Of a DNA stretch of 64,000 nucleotides, positions 1 through 11,707 are shown in pieces. A program made the position numbers and the translations under genes. The stretch comes from Viola odorata (Eukaryota; Streptophyta; Magnoliopsida; Malpighiales; Violaceae): NCBI GenBank assembly GCA_963691705.1, contig OY829544.1, forward strand, positions 37,159,917 to 37,223,916. Reading direction: 5' to 3'. Numbering within the stretch: position 1 is the stretch's first letter; each line of letters opens with the position of its first letter. Below the pieces are notes generated by a model, which saw only the letters and a program-made list of their open reading frames with translations, did no database searches and was not told the DNA's origin.

Positions 1-500
1 AACGGGGGGTGACTTCTCTTAAGGAGGTAAGTAGGGGGCCTACGTGGAAACATGGCCCCTATAGCATGTCTATGACATAGGAATAGAATATTTCTGCGCT
101 GATGACTTTCATGCCCTCGACGCAACCCGAGAAAAACCTTTGCTAGAAATCTTTCTTATCTGCTTCCATGTCTTTATTTATCATTCTGTTTATATGTCTT
201 GCCCTTGATTCTTACTTTTAGTGCTTTTTACTTTTCATGCCCTAGATTACTGTTTTTATTAGTTAACTTGTTAGATCTTATCTCTCTTGGTTAACTTGTT
301 AGCCAACCAACTCCCCCCCCCCCCCCCCCTTCCCCCATTTTTGTTGCTGTCTCGGTCTGTTTGTCTTTGTCATGCATGAAAGTTAGAGTCTTTCCCTAGT
401 CTCCGTGGATCGACCTTATTACCACTATGCACAATTTATTATGCACTTGATAGCAGGTCTTTATTATTTGTTTGATTGTGCCCTCGACAAGCACGCATCA
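1..500 (+). mobile_element. 3' tail of an Athila-like LTR (runs off the window)
   Basis: No reading frame. The stretch has the layout of a plant gypsy LTR end: a pyrimidine-rich tract with a run of about 20 C near 311-330, then a 'gtggatcgacc' phrase, then an ending in CA at 500. The F-box pseudogene begins directly after it. A second, diverged tail of the same layout lies at 36580-36930. Because the left end is outside the window, I cannot say whether this is a solo LTR or the 3' LTR of a whole element, and no target duplication can be tested. Confidence 0.5.
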
Positions 501-502
501 AG

Positions 503-1200
503 CCTATGCATCTCTGCAATTTTAGGAACTCGAGTGAAGGACTCCCTTGAAGTATAACTTCAATAATGTCATCACTCAATTTTGCAAGTGTAATAGATAA
601 AGTATTCAAGGAGCCCACGCGAAACCACGTGCTAGTGACTAATTCAAATACCTTAAGCTCAATTTTTTGAGAGACGAAGTGGTGTACAAGCAATGAGGAA
701 GTACGTACTGCTCCACAAAATCAGGTGTAGGATGCTTAAATTCCAAACAGATGTCCTCTGCTTCGTGTAGAATAGCAAAACGAACCCACAAATTGAGTCG
801 ATCGCTAAAACCCTTACTAAATTTGAAGTTTGCGACAGAGAATTTGCTCACCTTCGTGGAACGGTAGAGAAAGAGGGTTTTGTCAACAAAGGCTGTAAAT
901 TTAAGGGGTGCTTCAAAAATCAAACTGCCGAAGCAGTGCGCGACACTTTGTTCCAAAGAAACTCCCATCATTTGGCCAACAGACTGGTTTTACTCACATC
1001 CTTCATGGGTAAGAAGGTGAGGATGTGGTGGACGCTTCCGGTAGGTTGCTGATGCGATCTACTAGGGTTTTAGGACTGTGGTTTTGGCGCATTGTTCTCT
1101 GTTTCTTTTGAGGGGTAAAATGTGGGCTTTGAAGCCGATAAGGAGATGAGCTATGGATGGTTGCATGCACTGAGCTATTGCTCACTTCTTCTTCTTCCAT
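503..1200 (-). pseudogene. F-box/LRR protein pseudogene, 3' truncated
   Basis: Plant F-box/LRR proteins are substrate adaptors of SCF ubiquitin ligases. The minus strand starts at ATG 1200 with an acidic N-terminus, then DRISNLPE, the opening of an F-box. The frame is then lost, but another frame reads LPMKDVSKTSLLAK (about 1002-970), the second half of an F-box, followed by a stop where Arg/Trp is expected. Downstream, 971-639 reads a typical post-F-box stretch (FVDKTLFLYRS, ICLEF) and 693-505 an LRR segment (GSPSLEFLKLQRC). The coding part stops at 503, where the LTR tail at 1-500 begins, so the rest was cut off by that insertion. There is at least one frameshift and one stop, so it is not functional. 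Confidence 0.75.
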
Positions 1201-1236
1201 CGTCGAACTTCGAGCTCAATTCAAATCGATCACTTA

Positions 1237-1391
1237 TGCTTTGTATGGGAACTAAAGTGCATGAAGGAAAAGAGGGGAAGTTTAACTAGGGAAAGGAAAG
1301 GAAAGGAGAGGAAGGGAACTTGTAGAGAAATTCTCTTGTATGGATGCATCTTTTATATACAAGGGAAAAGGAAGGAAATTTTAATATTTGT
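1237..1391. mobile_element. Left end of a PIF/Harbinger-like DNA transposon
   Basis: The left end (GCTTTGTATGGGAA) is an inverted match to the right end at about 20648-20662 (TTCCCATACATAGGC). Both are flanked by TTA (1234-1236 and 20663-20665), the 3 bp target duplication of PIF/Harbinger elements. Inside, purine-rich 'ggaaaggaaagg' tracts recur in inverted form at the right end. The element was split by the 16 kb Tat element. The last 5 bases here (TTTGT, 1387-1391) are the target site duplicated by that insertion. Confidence 0.6.
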
Positions 1392-1888
1392 TGATAACTA
1401 TAGATGTAACTTCAGGGGCATTTTCATCCGTAGACCCAGCGTTAAGGTCGGAACACTGTAGCCCCTATCGGGCGTACACTATCGAGGTTATCGCCCCCCA
1501 CACAATGAGGAACTCTAGGATGGTAGACGTTAGCGCGGGGGGGGGGGGGGGGGGGGGGGGTGGTCGGCGCGTTATCCAGCTACACGTACGACATTATCCC
1601 ATCCCAAACAAGCCATGACGTCACTTGAGGGACGTGGGCATTATCTTCCCTAGATAACGCCCACCCCCTAGAGGTAACACCCATATTTTGCCTATAAATA
1701 CCCCATCATTCAAGACGAAAGGTAAGCCTACGATCGCTAGTCGAACCCCTACCATTTGGAACAGCCATACTGACTTAAGCATCAGAGTGTCTACGCCGGA
1801 GACCCCCTCCGGCGCTTTGCAGGTACACCGGACAGCAAGCACAGTGATTCTGAGCGACCATCTTCCTCACCTACCCCGAATCTTATCA
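1392..1888 (+). repeat. 5' LTR of the 16 kb Tat element
   Basis: Starts TGATAACTAT and ends CTTATCA. It pairs with 16863-17359. It contains a long G run (about 1537-1560) that is shorter and interrupted in the 3' copy, and it lacks a short segment near its end that the 3' copy has. A TATA-like 'cctataaatacccc' lies near 1690-1705, the probable retroelement promoter. Divergence between the two LTRs is clearly greater than between the X LTRs, so this is the older insertion of the two. Confidence 0.9.
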
Positions 1889-1891
1889 AAT

Positions 1892-1909
1892 TGGTGCTTT
1901 CATTGAGAG
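1892..1909 (+). other. Primer binding site of the Tat element
   Basis: TGGTGCTTTCATTGAGAG begins three bases after the LTR end, the place where a tRNA 3' end (CCA) anneals to start reverse transcription. The same 18 bases occur at the equivalent place in the second Tat element (49724-49741, minus). I have not assigned the tRNA. Confidence 0.7.
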
Positions 1910-1975
1910 CTTTGGTTTGATCAAGTGAGCATCCTTGATAGCCAAGCTCTATTTTTTCTAGAAAACTAAAGGATC

Positions 1976-3915
1976 ATGGCTTCCGATTTAGAATCTACAC
2001 CTCCTCAATCCCATGGTATTCTTTTCGCTCCTCGTAGAGAGCTTTTTCCTTCTACCTCTGCCGATATTTTTGCCACAGTACAGGGAACCACTTCTGGGCA
2101 AACCAATTTTCTTTTTGGGCCAACGACGGGAACATCCTTCCCCCAGATGAGCATTCCACCTTCCCAAATGGTAGGATCTAGCTATTTCACTCCCCCTCCA
2201 ATGGGATCTGTAATGGATAGCGCGAACAACCCTTTGGCGAACTCTTTGTTAGCTTTGCGTGCCCACATAGACCAGTTGACCGCATTAGCTGCAGGACCGA
2301 TTCCCAATGCCTCAAGACCGACTATTTCCCCTCATTTAATATTTACTTTCACCTCGTCTATCGTCACTGATCGGCCGTTATCACCTCAGCAACATGGGAG
2401 TACCCCGCTGACTTCGCCCGTGACAACGGCCCCTGTCAACTTTATGCAACTCGCACATGGGCGAGTAGAACCCTCCGTGCAACACATGTGATAAATCCCC
2501 GTTTCCCAAGAGGAACGATGGCATGATGAGTACAGAGATTGTTGGGATGGCAGGCGAGATGAAATGGTTAGGGACGTGTCCCCTAGACACAGCAAAAGAT
2601 TGAGTAGCAGAAGATATCGAACCCGTTCACCAAGGAGTCTTAGGCGATCCCCTAGGCAACATCACACACCTGATCCTAGGGACCAGAGGTATCATAGGGA
2701 AGCTTCGCCACCCCGTCGTTCTCGTGAAATCCTTGATGATACTGCAGGTCATCAATTCAGCTATCGTATAAGGCATCACAGAGTCAATCGGCACGTGAAA
2801 CGCCCATCGGAGTCATATGACGGCACTAAGGATCCCATCTCCCACCTCAACAAGGTGAAAGACTTCATACAATTTCAAACCCATAGTGACACGACCTTGC
2901 GTCAGATCTTTATCATGACGTTGTCAGGAGTCGCGTGCCTTTGGTTTGAAGGACTCCCGGCCAGATCCATAGATGGTTTTTCGCAGTTGAAAGCCAAGTT
3001 TCGAAGCCGGTTTAGCATGGCTGTTCCCATTAAGAAGTCCGCGGCAGCCTTGTTCGATATACACCGAGGGCCTCAGGAATCTCAGAAAAAGTTCCTTGGA
3101 CGTTTCGATATGGAGATGTCGTTAACACCAGGCATCAACATCGATTTTGCTATAGAAGCCTTAAAGCAAAACTGTCGCTATGGAAAATTACGGGACACGT
3201 TAATGGTGGACCCTCCAGCGACTTTAGACGCATTAAGGTTGAAGGCTCATAATTACGCAAGGATGAAGGAAGAGGAAAATAGGGATAACATTCGAAATGT
3301 GCCATAAAATACACCCCATGCATCCGACGCACTTACCGGCACGACCCTTGATGATTACGCCCAGTGAAAAGATCACATCCCAAGAGCCTCGAACCGACAA
3401 AGAGGAAACTCTTCAAGGGGAAGATCCGGCAACTTCCCCACTTAGCGACAGGCAAACCCACCCAAGGGCCGAGGGCAGAAATTTTAGCAATTGTTCAACA
3501 ACGAAATCTGTCTATCCGTTATCTAGCCCCTATGAAGCCGGGGGTAATAATGAGAGGGAGAGAGAACGCTTTTTGCAAATTCCATAAAGTGAAGGGACAC
3601 TCCACAGACATGTGCAGAGAGTTAAAGTTGGTGATAGAGTGTCTAGTGGAAGAAGGATATCTCGGAGAATTCGCCACTAAGGCGAGAGAAGAAGCCAGGA
3701 ATAACCTGACAAATAGGGCCCCAGACAGCAGACAAACGCCCCCTCACACCCCAGGAGACGACGCCACCCCTAGTGGGAGAGTCAAGGAAGCGTTAGCAAT
3801 TCATGATGTGGACATTCCCATCATTAATATCATAGCTGGAGGCACGCCGTATCTCGACGAGTCTGCGACGTTAACGCCCACTACAGGTGATAGCGAAAAA
3901 GAGAAGGTGCGTTAA
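1976..3915 (+). pseudogene. Tat gag polyprotein pseudogene
   Basis: Gag forms the virus-like particle that packages element RNA. ATG 1976 (MASDLEST) has a close match in the second Tat copy (MASDSEST, 49657 minus), which supports this start. A basic Arg-rich stretch (2570-2720) is followed by the retrotransposon gag domain (about 2800-3290; YDGTKDP, LWFEGLPA). Then comes a zinc-finger-like segment near 3570-3620 (CKFHKVKGHSTDMC) and the run-up to protease. Damage: double stop TGATAA at 2489-2494, TAA at 3305, further stops near 3350-3460 and a frameshift near 3460, after which the frame is open to 3915. Confidence 0.85.
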
Positions 3916-3935
3916 TAAAAAATGAAGCGATAAGT

Positions 3936-4475
3936 GTGTTAGATCGAATGGTGTTATCCTTCTCTGAGGAAGACGAGAAGGGCGTTATTTTTCCACACAA
4001 TGATGCATTAGTGGTCACACCCGTTATTGGCAACCATGGAGTCAGAAGGACTCTTATCGATAACAGCAACACGATAAATTTATTTTCATTGGAAGCTTAC
4101 AACCTCATGAAGCATCCCGCCAGTGAGATGACACCTTGTAAAAAGCCGATAATTGGGGTGAATGGAGTTCCTATCCCAGTGACTGGAGTCACCTTACTGC
4201 CTGTGTACTTTAGAGAAGGCACGTCCAAAAGATCAGAGGAATTGTTGTTCCTGGTCGTGGATCTTACCTTGCCCTATAACGCAATACTTAGGCATTCGTT
4301 TCTCAATCATTTCGGAGCAGCAATATCCCAAAAGCATTTGAGGTTAAAGTATCCCTCTTGGGATGGAGTGGTCACAGTCAAAGGTGATCAAAAGTTGGCA
4401 GCTGAGTGTTATCTGCTCATGACTCAAAAGAGTTGTGATAAATACGTGTGCGTGACGGCGGATCCCTTCGAGTAG
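3936..4475 (+). pseudogene. Tat aspartic protease domain
   Basis: The retroelement protease cuts Gag-Pol. The frame opens with DRMVLSFSEED, has the active-site region LIDNSNTINLF (about residues 30-40 of this segment), then a flap-like part and the LGRPFLN-type second motif, seen here as ILRHSFLNHFG. The catalytic Asp is present, but the Gly expected two residues later is Ser. The second Tat copy also lacks it (VDNRST). The frame ends at a stop at 4473, followed by a region with an apparent short deletion before RT. Confidence 0.8.
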
Positions 4476-4559
4476 AAAGATGAAAAACGTACCCAACCAG
4501 TGGATAAGATGGTGCCTGTCCCTATTTATGGGGTCAGGGAGGCAAATTTCTTGGTTAGC

Positions 4560-5870
4560 GAGAAGCTAAGCCCTAAAGAAAACACACAGTTAGCTCGATT
4601 ACTAAACAAATGTAAAGGAGAGTTTCCCTGGAAAAATGGCGAGCATTTTCTATAGAAAAAGCAACAGCTATCGACAAGCAGGTGTCAAAACTCCTAGACG
4701 CAGGTTTCATCCGAGAAGTGCAATATCCGACTTAGCTGGCTAATCCCGTTCTTGTTCTAAATCCTAACGGAGAGTGACTCATGTGCATTTACTTCACTGA
4801 TTTAAACGAGGCCTGTCCCAAGGATTGTTACCCGCTCCCTCGAATCGACCAGTTAGTCGACCAGACTGCCGGGTATGCTTATTTGAGCTCTTTAAATGCC
4901 AACTCTAGATACCATCAAATTCCCATGGCTGTTGAAGACGAAGAGAAAACCGCCTTCATCACCCCAAAGGCCACTTACTGCTATACGGCGATGTCATTCG
5001 GGCTGAAAAATGCTGGGGAAATTTTTCAGCGCATGGCAAACAAGGTGTTCGAGAAACAAATCAGGAAGAAAGTAGAAGCTTACTTGGATGATTTACTAGT
5101 CAAGAGTCGAAGCTTTGAAGATCACCTAGCAGATTTGAAAGAGGTTTTCGACGTGATGAGAGAGCACCAAATGAAATTGAACCCCCATAAATGCATGTTC
5201 GCGTTTCAAACAGGCAAGTTCTTGGGTTACGTGGTTAGCCAAAAAGGCATCCAGCCTAATCCCTCGAAGGTCAAAGCCATTCACGATATGATATCCCCTC
5301 GAACTGTCAAAGAAGTGAAAAAGCTCACAGGGGTTATCACCCTAGGACGGTTTATTTTGAAGCAAGGCGAGAGATGCCTACCCTTCTTCAAGGTTATACG
5401 CAAAAAGGCTCCATTTGGATGGACAAAAGAATGCGAAGAAGCATTTACAGGCCTGAAAGCTTATCTTTCATCCGACCTGGTGTTGATACGACCCGAGCTG
5501 GGGGATACTCTATACTTGTACCTCAGAGTCGCTGATGAAGTGGTCAGTGTCGTACTCGTACAAGACGACAACCACGTCCACCACCCCGTGTATTTTGTCA
5601 GCCATGTTTTGAAAGATGCCGAGCTGCGGTATGCTCGCATAGAAAAAATAGTGTTTACGCTGATACAGGCCACGCGCAAAATGGACGATATTTCCAAGCC
5701 CACCCCGTCATCGTACTCACGGACCAACCCCTAAAAAGGATTTTCAGAAAACCTGAGTCCTCAAGAAGGATGCTGATTTAGGCCATTGAACCCGAGCAGT
5801 TTGGGCTACAGTATAAAGCCCGACCATCCATTAAAGCTCAAGTCCTAGCAGATTTTATAGTTGAGTGTAT
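4560..5870 (+). pseudogene. Tat reverse transcriptase and first RNase H
   Basis: Makes element cDNA. The open part runs 4781-5734: FTDLNEACPKD, then the catalytic box YLDD at 5081-5092, the thumb (FLGYVVSQKGI), and the start of the gypsy RNase H (CEEAFTGLKAYL). Compared with the copy at 37558-38490, about 75-80 bases between protease and RT are missing near 4635. Several stops lie at 4640-4790. A single-base frameshift near 5685 moves the RNase H into another frame, which can be followed to about 5870 past a TAG near 5778. Confidence 0.85.
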
Positions 5871-6400
5871 GTTCACGCAGGATCCATTGACGGACTTACC
5901 CGAGGAAGAAAGAGATGACTTGGATCTCCCGTTCCCTAAAACCTACACCGACTTGTGGGTTGTCCACGTGGATGGAGCAAAAAATGAAGAACTAGTTGGA
6001 GCCAGAATCCTAGTAATCGGACCACTAGGCCTACAGATACGATACGCCATCAGGATCCTGTAGCCGTTATCTAATAACGCGGCAGAATATGAGGCCCTGT
6101 TGGCCGGGCTCAGAATAGGAAAAAATCTGTCCACGAAAGCCATACATGATGCCAGAGTAATGGGAGACTTGCGACTAAAGATATACGGGGACTCCAAGCT
6201 AGTGATAGACTAAGTCTTGGGCAACTCTCAAGCCAAAGAACCCATCATGATTCAATATCTCTCTAAAGTGAAACACGAGTTGATAGAAATAAGAAAAAGA
6301 GGCATACAAGTCAGCATTGAGCATGTCCCTCGAGAGGATAACGCTGAAGCAGACAATCTCGCCAAAATTGCAGCCAGCCTAGAAGCATCCATACCCGCGG
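5871..6400 (+). pseudogene. Second (archaeal-type) RNase H of the Tat element
   Basis: Tat elements carry an extra RNase H after the normal one, thought to remove the RNA primer or template. Seen here: WVVHVDGAKNE (first acidic residue), NNAAEYEALLAGL (the Glu motif), YGDSKLVID (second Asp) and PREDNAEADNLA (the last acidic motif). Stops at 6061 and about 6211 interrupt an otherwise continuous frame. The first RNase H just upstream is degenerate, as is usual in this lineage. Confidence 0.8.
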
Positions 6401-7649
6401 ACGTGTATTTTGAAGAAATATCTATGCCTTCCTTCATGGAGGAACAAGTGTCACTCAATATCGAAGAAATTGAATATTACTGGCGAATCCCTGTAATAAA
6501 ATACTTGAAGAACGATGAATTGCCTGAAGATAACGCCGAAAATAAAAAAGTGTTGAAACAAGCGGCACGATGTACATATTACGATGGGGAACTGGTTCGG
6601 AGATGTTTCTCTCATCCAGCGGCCAAGTGCATAACGGAACAAGAGGGCCTCCATACTTTACGGGAAATCCATGAAGGAATATGCGGTATGTATGTGTCTG
6701 GCGGCACCCTGGCCGCGCAAGTCTTTAGGTCAAGATTTTTTTGGCCTACCATTCGCAGGGATTGCAATAACTTTGTACAAACCTGTCAGAAATGTCAGGA
6801 GTTCTCCAAAATTTCCCGACGACCTGCTACGGAAATCTCCAAAATTGTGCCCCCCTGTCCTTTTGCCAAATAGGGAATTGACATCCTGGGCCCATTTCCA
6901 AAAGCAAGATCTCAGCTGAAATTTGTAGTCGTGGCAGTGTACTACTTCACGAAATGGGCGGAAGCGGAAGCAGTGGCCAATATTACAAAAAAAAATGGCA
7001 TTTTTTCAAACACCAAGTTATTATGTGATTTGGTGTACCCCGTGCGCTAGTCAGTGATAACGGGACACAATTCAAAAGTCAATTCTTTAGAGACCAGTGC
7101 GCGGAATTCTAAATCGAACGAAGATTCTATTCCGTAGCTCACCCGCAGACTAACGGTCAGGCGGAGGTAACCAATCGAAATATTCTCAGTGGCATCAAGA
7201 AAAACTTAGAAGGATTGAAAAAGAAATGGGCAGACGAGTTGTCGTATGTGATGTGGGCATACCGCATGACCGTTAAAACCAGTACAGGAGAAACGCCCTT
7301 CGCCTTGGCTTTCGGCACTGAGGCCGTCACGCTGGTAGAAAACGGTACTTTAAGCCTGCGAGTGGCGTACTTCAAGGAAGAAATAAATGAAGAGAGGTTA
7401 CGAGCAAACCTTGATGCATTGCCAGAACTGCATGAAGAAACCCTTCTAAAAATGCTGTATTATAAGAGGAAAATGACGCATTATCACAACAGGTGCGTTA
7501 AAGAACGATTGTTAAAAGCAGAAGACTTGGTACTCAGAGACAAACGAGCATCCGGACAACGCATGTGGAAACTCAGTCCAAACTGGGACAGACCATATCG
7601 CGTTACCCGCATTATCGAAAAAAGGAGCATACCATTTGGAAACACTTGA
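6401..7649 (+). pseudogene. Tat integrase
   Basis: Inserts cDNA into the genome. The HHCC zinc finger is at about 6660-6810 (REIHEG ... CQKCQ). The catalytic core starts after a stop at 6871 with GIDILGPFP (first Asp), then SDNGTQF near 7051 (second Asp) and NGQAEVTNR near 7153 (Glu). VYYFTKW has Tyr where family members usually have Asp. A frameshift lies in the A run near 6990, another stop is near 7110, and the frame is open again 7215-7649 (ETPFALAFGTEA). The C-terminus ends in the GPYRV-like region (DRPYRVTRIIEKR). Confidence 0.85.
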
Positions 7650-7817
7650 CGATACGCCCTTACCAAACTCTTGGAACATAGCTCGTTTGAAATTATACCA
7701 TGCTAGAATTTGACATATTTCTGCACGTTTGGATAACGTTAGCAATAACATGCGTTAACAAATTGGAAATATTCTTGTGCATTCTTATGATTGATTACGT
7801 GTAGATAATGAAGGGTG

Positions 7818-8330
7818 CTAGGAGTGAAAATCATATCCTTGTGATGGTCGCTCCTTTTCAGACGACTCACTAAGACGAGGCACGCCCTGGAATACTTAAA
7901 GATTCAGTACTGGGAGTGAAAATCCTATCCTTGTGACAACCGTGCTAACATAGGCGGCTCACTAAGACGAGGCACGCCCCAGCACCGTCGAGAGTGAAAA
8001 TCCTATCCTTGTGACAACCACGCTAACATAGGCGGCTCACTAAGACGAGGCACGCCCCGGCACCTCTGGGAGTGAAAATCCTATCCTTGTGACAACCGTG
8101 CTCACATAGACGGCTCACTAAGACGAGGTATGCCTCAGGGAAGCAAAACTCCATCCTGGAAGTGAAAATCATATCCTTGTGACGACCGCACTAACACAGG
8201 CATCTCACTAAGACGAGGCACGCTCTAGGGATGCGAGGTTTCAACGCCTGGAAGTGAAAATCCTATCCTTGTGATGGTCGCTCCTGATCAGACGACTCAC
8301 TAAGACGAGGCATGCTCCAGGGCGAACGTG
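7818..8330 (+). repeat. Tandem repeat block after pol
   Basis: About six copies of a unit of roughly 77-91 bp start near 7824, 7913, 7990, 8070, 8160 and 8250. Each has 'agtgaaaatc.tatccttg', a variable middle and 'ctcactaagacgaggca'. They sit exactly between the sense gag-pol and the antisense gene block. Minisatellites after pol are common in Tat/Ogre elements. Function unknown. Confidence 0.85.
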
Positions 8331-9400
8331 GAAATTCGGAATAAATCGTGATATCCCAGTGAGTAACAGGACGGTAAATACCCGGTGAAGTTGACTGGTT
8401 GAGAAAGCGATGTGAGCAACACCAACAACACCCCGATATAGACGGGCGAATGCCCCTAGTGGCAACTAGTGTTTATCATTGCCTGCTATTTTACTGACAT
8501 AATAGAGCTACAATTGAGAATGTGCAGGAAAATCGTGGAACCGTTGGAATAACGAAGAGACCAACGCCTGTGCAGGAGGTAATACCACACGGTCTGTCAT
8601 TATGATTCGCAAGGCGAGTGTACCATTAATGGCAAATGTTCTGCCACCCTGATTCAAGAAACACTGCTAGAAAATGACACATCAACATCCATTCATATGG
8701 CATTTTTGGCCACTGGTGCGAGATATCTACATCCATATAGTGTTGTTATGGACGCTACCGCTTTGAAAGTCATCTAGCTGATTAAATTATCTCTTCAAGA
8801 GAAATGACAGTAATATTTGAGGTATTGACGCCTCTAGAATGATACTCTCGATTTAAAGACATATATGGCGATAACGTCACAATATCTTCTCTTGCAACCA
8901 TAGATTACATGCTACATATCATGGGTAATGTCTGCTACGATATCTCACTCTCGTAAGATCTATTTCTAAAGCTATTTGGTATCTGCTATCTAATAAGCAG
9001 CGTTATTCTATCCTAACATGGAAATGTACATGCTTAGTCATGTCGCGATATCTTGCAAAATACCCGTTATCACATGTCTATGATCCTATAGATTACATGG
9101 CAGATCTACGGTTATACTATCTCTGCTGGAATTCTATGGTTTCACTGCGTTATGGCAGCCCTGTAGGCAATACTCAAGCCTCTTATTAACGTCATCATCT
9201 TAATATCGACATCATTATCTTATCGTGAGAGTTCAGAGAAAAGAAACAGTGTAAAGAAGATCAACCACAAAGGCAGATGGCAGGCAAAGTATATATATGA
9301 ACGATCAAAAACCCGCGTAGGGGTTACAAAAGGCAAAAGCTCCAAGAGTAAGAACAAAAATGGGACGATGCCCAAATTTCAAAATGGGTAGCAAAAATTC
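8331..9400. other. Non-coding spacer between pol repeats and antisense gene A
   Basis: No supported reading frame on either strand. It holds many short GATATC/GTTATC-like words and lies where sense transcripts and antisense gene A would both end, so poly(A) signals for both directions should be here. None is obvious enough to mark. Confidence 0.5.
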
Positions 9401-11707
9401 CTACGGCGCTGCCGTCCCGATATCCCCCTGCCCCTCGCGATTCTTCGCTTTTGTCCTGTAAAAATTATCATCTGTAAGGACCACAGACTTCTCCCGAAAG
9501 ACTTAAGTAAGGTCCTCATCGCGAAATGCCTCTTCCTCATAAAGCTGCACGAAGCAGTCGGACATGACACCTGCGTTCATCTCGCAATACCACTTGCATT
9601 TCTCTACCGACTCCTTCTCTAGTGCGATTTTCTCCTCTCTTAGTGCCGCCTTCTCCTCTTCCAGTGCGACATTTTAACTCTTTTCTGGCACTAATTCGGC
9701 GTTAAGCGTGACAACTTTGGTAGCTTCCTGTTCACGGACCTCTTCCATCTCTTTCTTGACAGTCGCCAGGACTGTCACCATATCCTCGCGCTCCCCCGAT
9801 AACTTCTCCACTTCTTCTCATTTCTTAGCAAGTTCTTCTGAAACCTGCTGATGGGCGTTATGCAGCTCGTTGGAAGAAGAAGTGAGGGAATCAACTTTCC
9901 TTGTCATGTGCCTGACCTAGTAATGAAAGTTGTGAAAAGCAGAAAATATATCGGAGCGCACTGAATGCACTTGCTCCTCACAAGTTTTAGAAAGAAATGC
10001 CTCCTCCTCTTCCTGGAGCGATAACACGTGAGCAACCAGGAAAGAAGAAGCCGCGGGGGAACTATCTCCCCCTACAACCACAAACCCGGTCCTACACAAG
10101 TTACCCAAGTCAATTTGATGAGTAACGGGCCCAGAATCGCCCAGCGAACTCACATCAGCCATAAGATGGGGAGCAACAACCTCCCCCTCGGAAGGTGGGC
10201 ATGTTGGAGCATTCGAGGGAACAAAAAATAAACTAGTTGGGGACAGAGGTTGATGAGAAGAGGCACCCATGACATGCATAAAGGAATTATGAGAGTGGAA
10301 GGGTGGAAAATCGGACTCCGTTAAGTCCACAGTAAAACCCAGGACTTGGGAAACGGAATGAGGAGGCAATGTGCCGAAGGAACTAGGCGAAACCTGAAAA
10401 GGCCTGGAAATGCTCGCAGTCCTCAAAGGATCAGAAGATTGACCCCTAGAAGGCACATCAGAAATAAAGACGGCAACATCCCCAGTATCCCCCTCCTGAT
10501 CGATAACGAGACCCTCCTCGTTATGTCGCGGTTTCTTACGGCGTTGTTGGAATACATGAGACAAGTTCATGTTATCTTCTGGTGACGAGCGAGCAGAGGC
10601 AACAACAGTATCCTACAAAAAGAAATGTTGAGAAAGATAAGAAAATGACAGAGAACGTTGAGAAACATTAAAAAATACAATGAGCGAGATAACGAGGAAA
10701 TGGAAGAAACGCGTACAGTAGTGATATCGTTAACTGGCACCTCTGAAGAGATTACCACGCCAGAGGGAGGAGTAAAGGCGGCAACGCGTCTTCTCTTCTT
10801 CTTTTTCCTTCCGACGGAAACCCTGGAAGAAGACGCCTGAACAGGAGTAACGGTGGCAGATACAGCCGGAACAAAAACAGGAACGGTGACAGCTTCCTCG
10901 CCAATCTGAGAAGGATACCCTTAAACGGGACTAATAGTCACAACAGAAGATAGAACAAGATTAACGACGACACCAGCGACAACAATAGTAGCAACAATAG
11001 CCTCCTCTCTCTCTTTCTTCTTTTGAGCCCTTCTCTCTCGTCTTCTAATGCATTCGGGCTTCCAACCAGGTTCAGGAGCTGCACAATCATGAGAAAACGT
11101 TAGCGTTAGTACCGCTCGAAATAACAAGGAAAATGGCAAAGTACTCACTCTCAACACAGGCTCGGATGTTGATCCTGCACGCCAGGTTGCGAGTATGAAC
11201 GCTAAAGTTCAGCTCGAGTAGTTTGTCTAACTAGCCTTGCTCAGGCGAAGGGAGAGGCCTCCGCTGACCCCAGGCCCCATCCCTGATATCGCAGTTAAAA
11301 CCGGTCCTCCACCAGGGACCAAGCAGATCGATAATAAAGAACTCATTTTTCCAATTATCAATGGAAGATTCAAGGTGCAGAAGCTTCCAGGTAAAAGGTT
11401 TTAGCGATTCATCATCATAATGTGGCGATATCGCTATCACACCCCTACGACTATACAATTGAAAAAGCGATTGAAGCAGTAAAAGGGAAGGAGAGGCAAT
11501 CCCTTTATATTTACAGAGTTCTATGAACGCGTAAATGCAACAGTACGCATTAGGGGTCAACTGGACAGGATTTAAATGAAGAGTGGTAAATAACTGTTTT
11601 AATAAAGGATCAAAAGGAAACTGGAAACCATAGCCGAACATCTTGGCATACAAAAGCCTACGGTTGTCGGGCAACTTCAATCGAACAACCCTCAAGAATG
11701 TAGGCAT
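9401..11707 (-). pseudogene. Antisense gene A of the Tat element (plant gypsy-transposon domain plus coiled coil), spliced
   Basis: Exon 1 (11707-11149) holds the domain often labelled 'putative gypsy type transposon' (Transposase_28-like): YGFQFPFDPL, QLTPNAYCCIYAFIELC, then WKNEFFIIDL. A 70 nt intron (11148-11079, GTGAGTAC...TTGTGCAG, phase 1) leads to a Lys/Arg-rich exon (ECIRRRERRAQKKK). A second intron ends at 10613 (CTTTTTGTAG), with its 5' site at 10716 or 10734, both phase 0. Exon 3 (10612-9401) is Ser/Pro-rich, then QIDLGNL, then a long Glu/Lys coiled coil. Only stops break the joined frame: TAG 11231, TAA 10921, TAG 9917, TGA 9818, TAA 9674, TAA 9503. The true end is TAG 9401. The start is unsure; an ATG at 11760 is in another frame. 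Confidence 0.75.
11079..11148 (-). other. Intron 1 of antisense gene A
   Basis: A 70 nt GT-AG intron on the minus strand: donor GTGAGTAC, acceptor TTGTGCAG, phase 1. Splicing joins two frames that otherwise do not meet. It occupies the same place, in the same phase, as the 63 nt intron of gene B. Confidence 0.7.

Noticed and set aside
5461..5727. Minus-strand frame opposite RT
   Set aside because: Shadow of the RT/RNase H coding strand; no domain or codon support.
5685..5734. Programmed ribosomal frameshift in pol
   Set aside because: The shift lies inside the RNase H domain, not at a gag-pol border, and other indels occur nearby; decay is the simpler reading.
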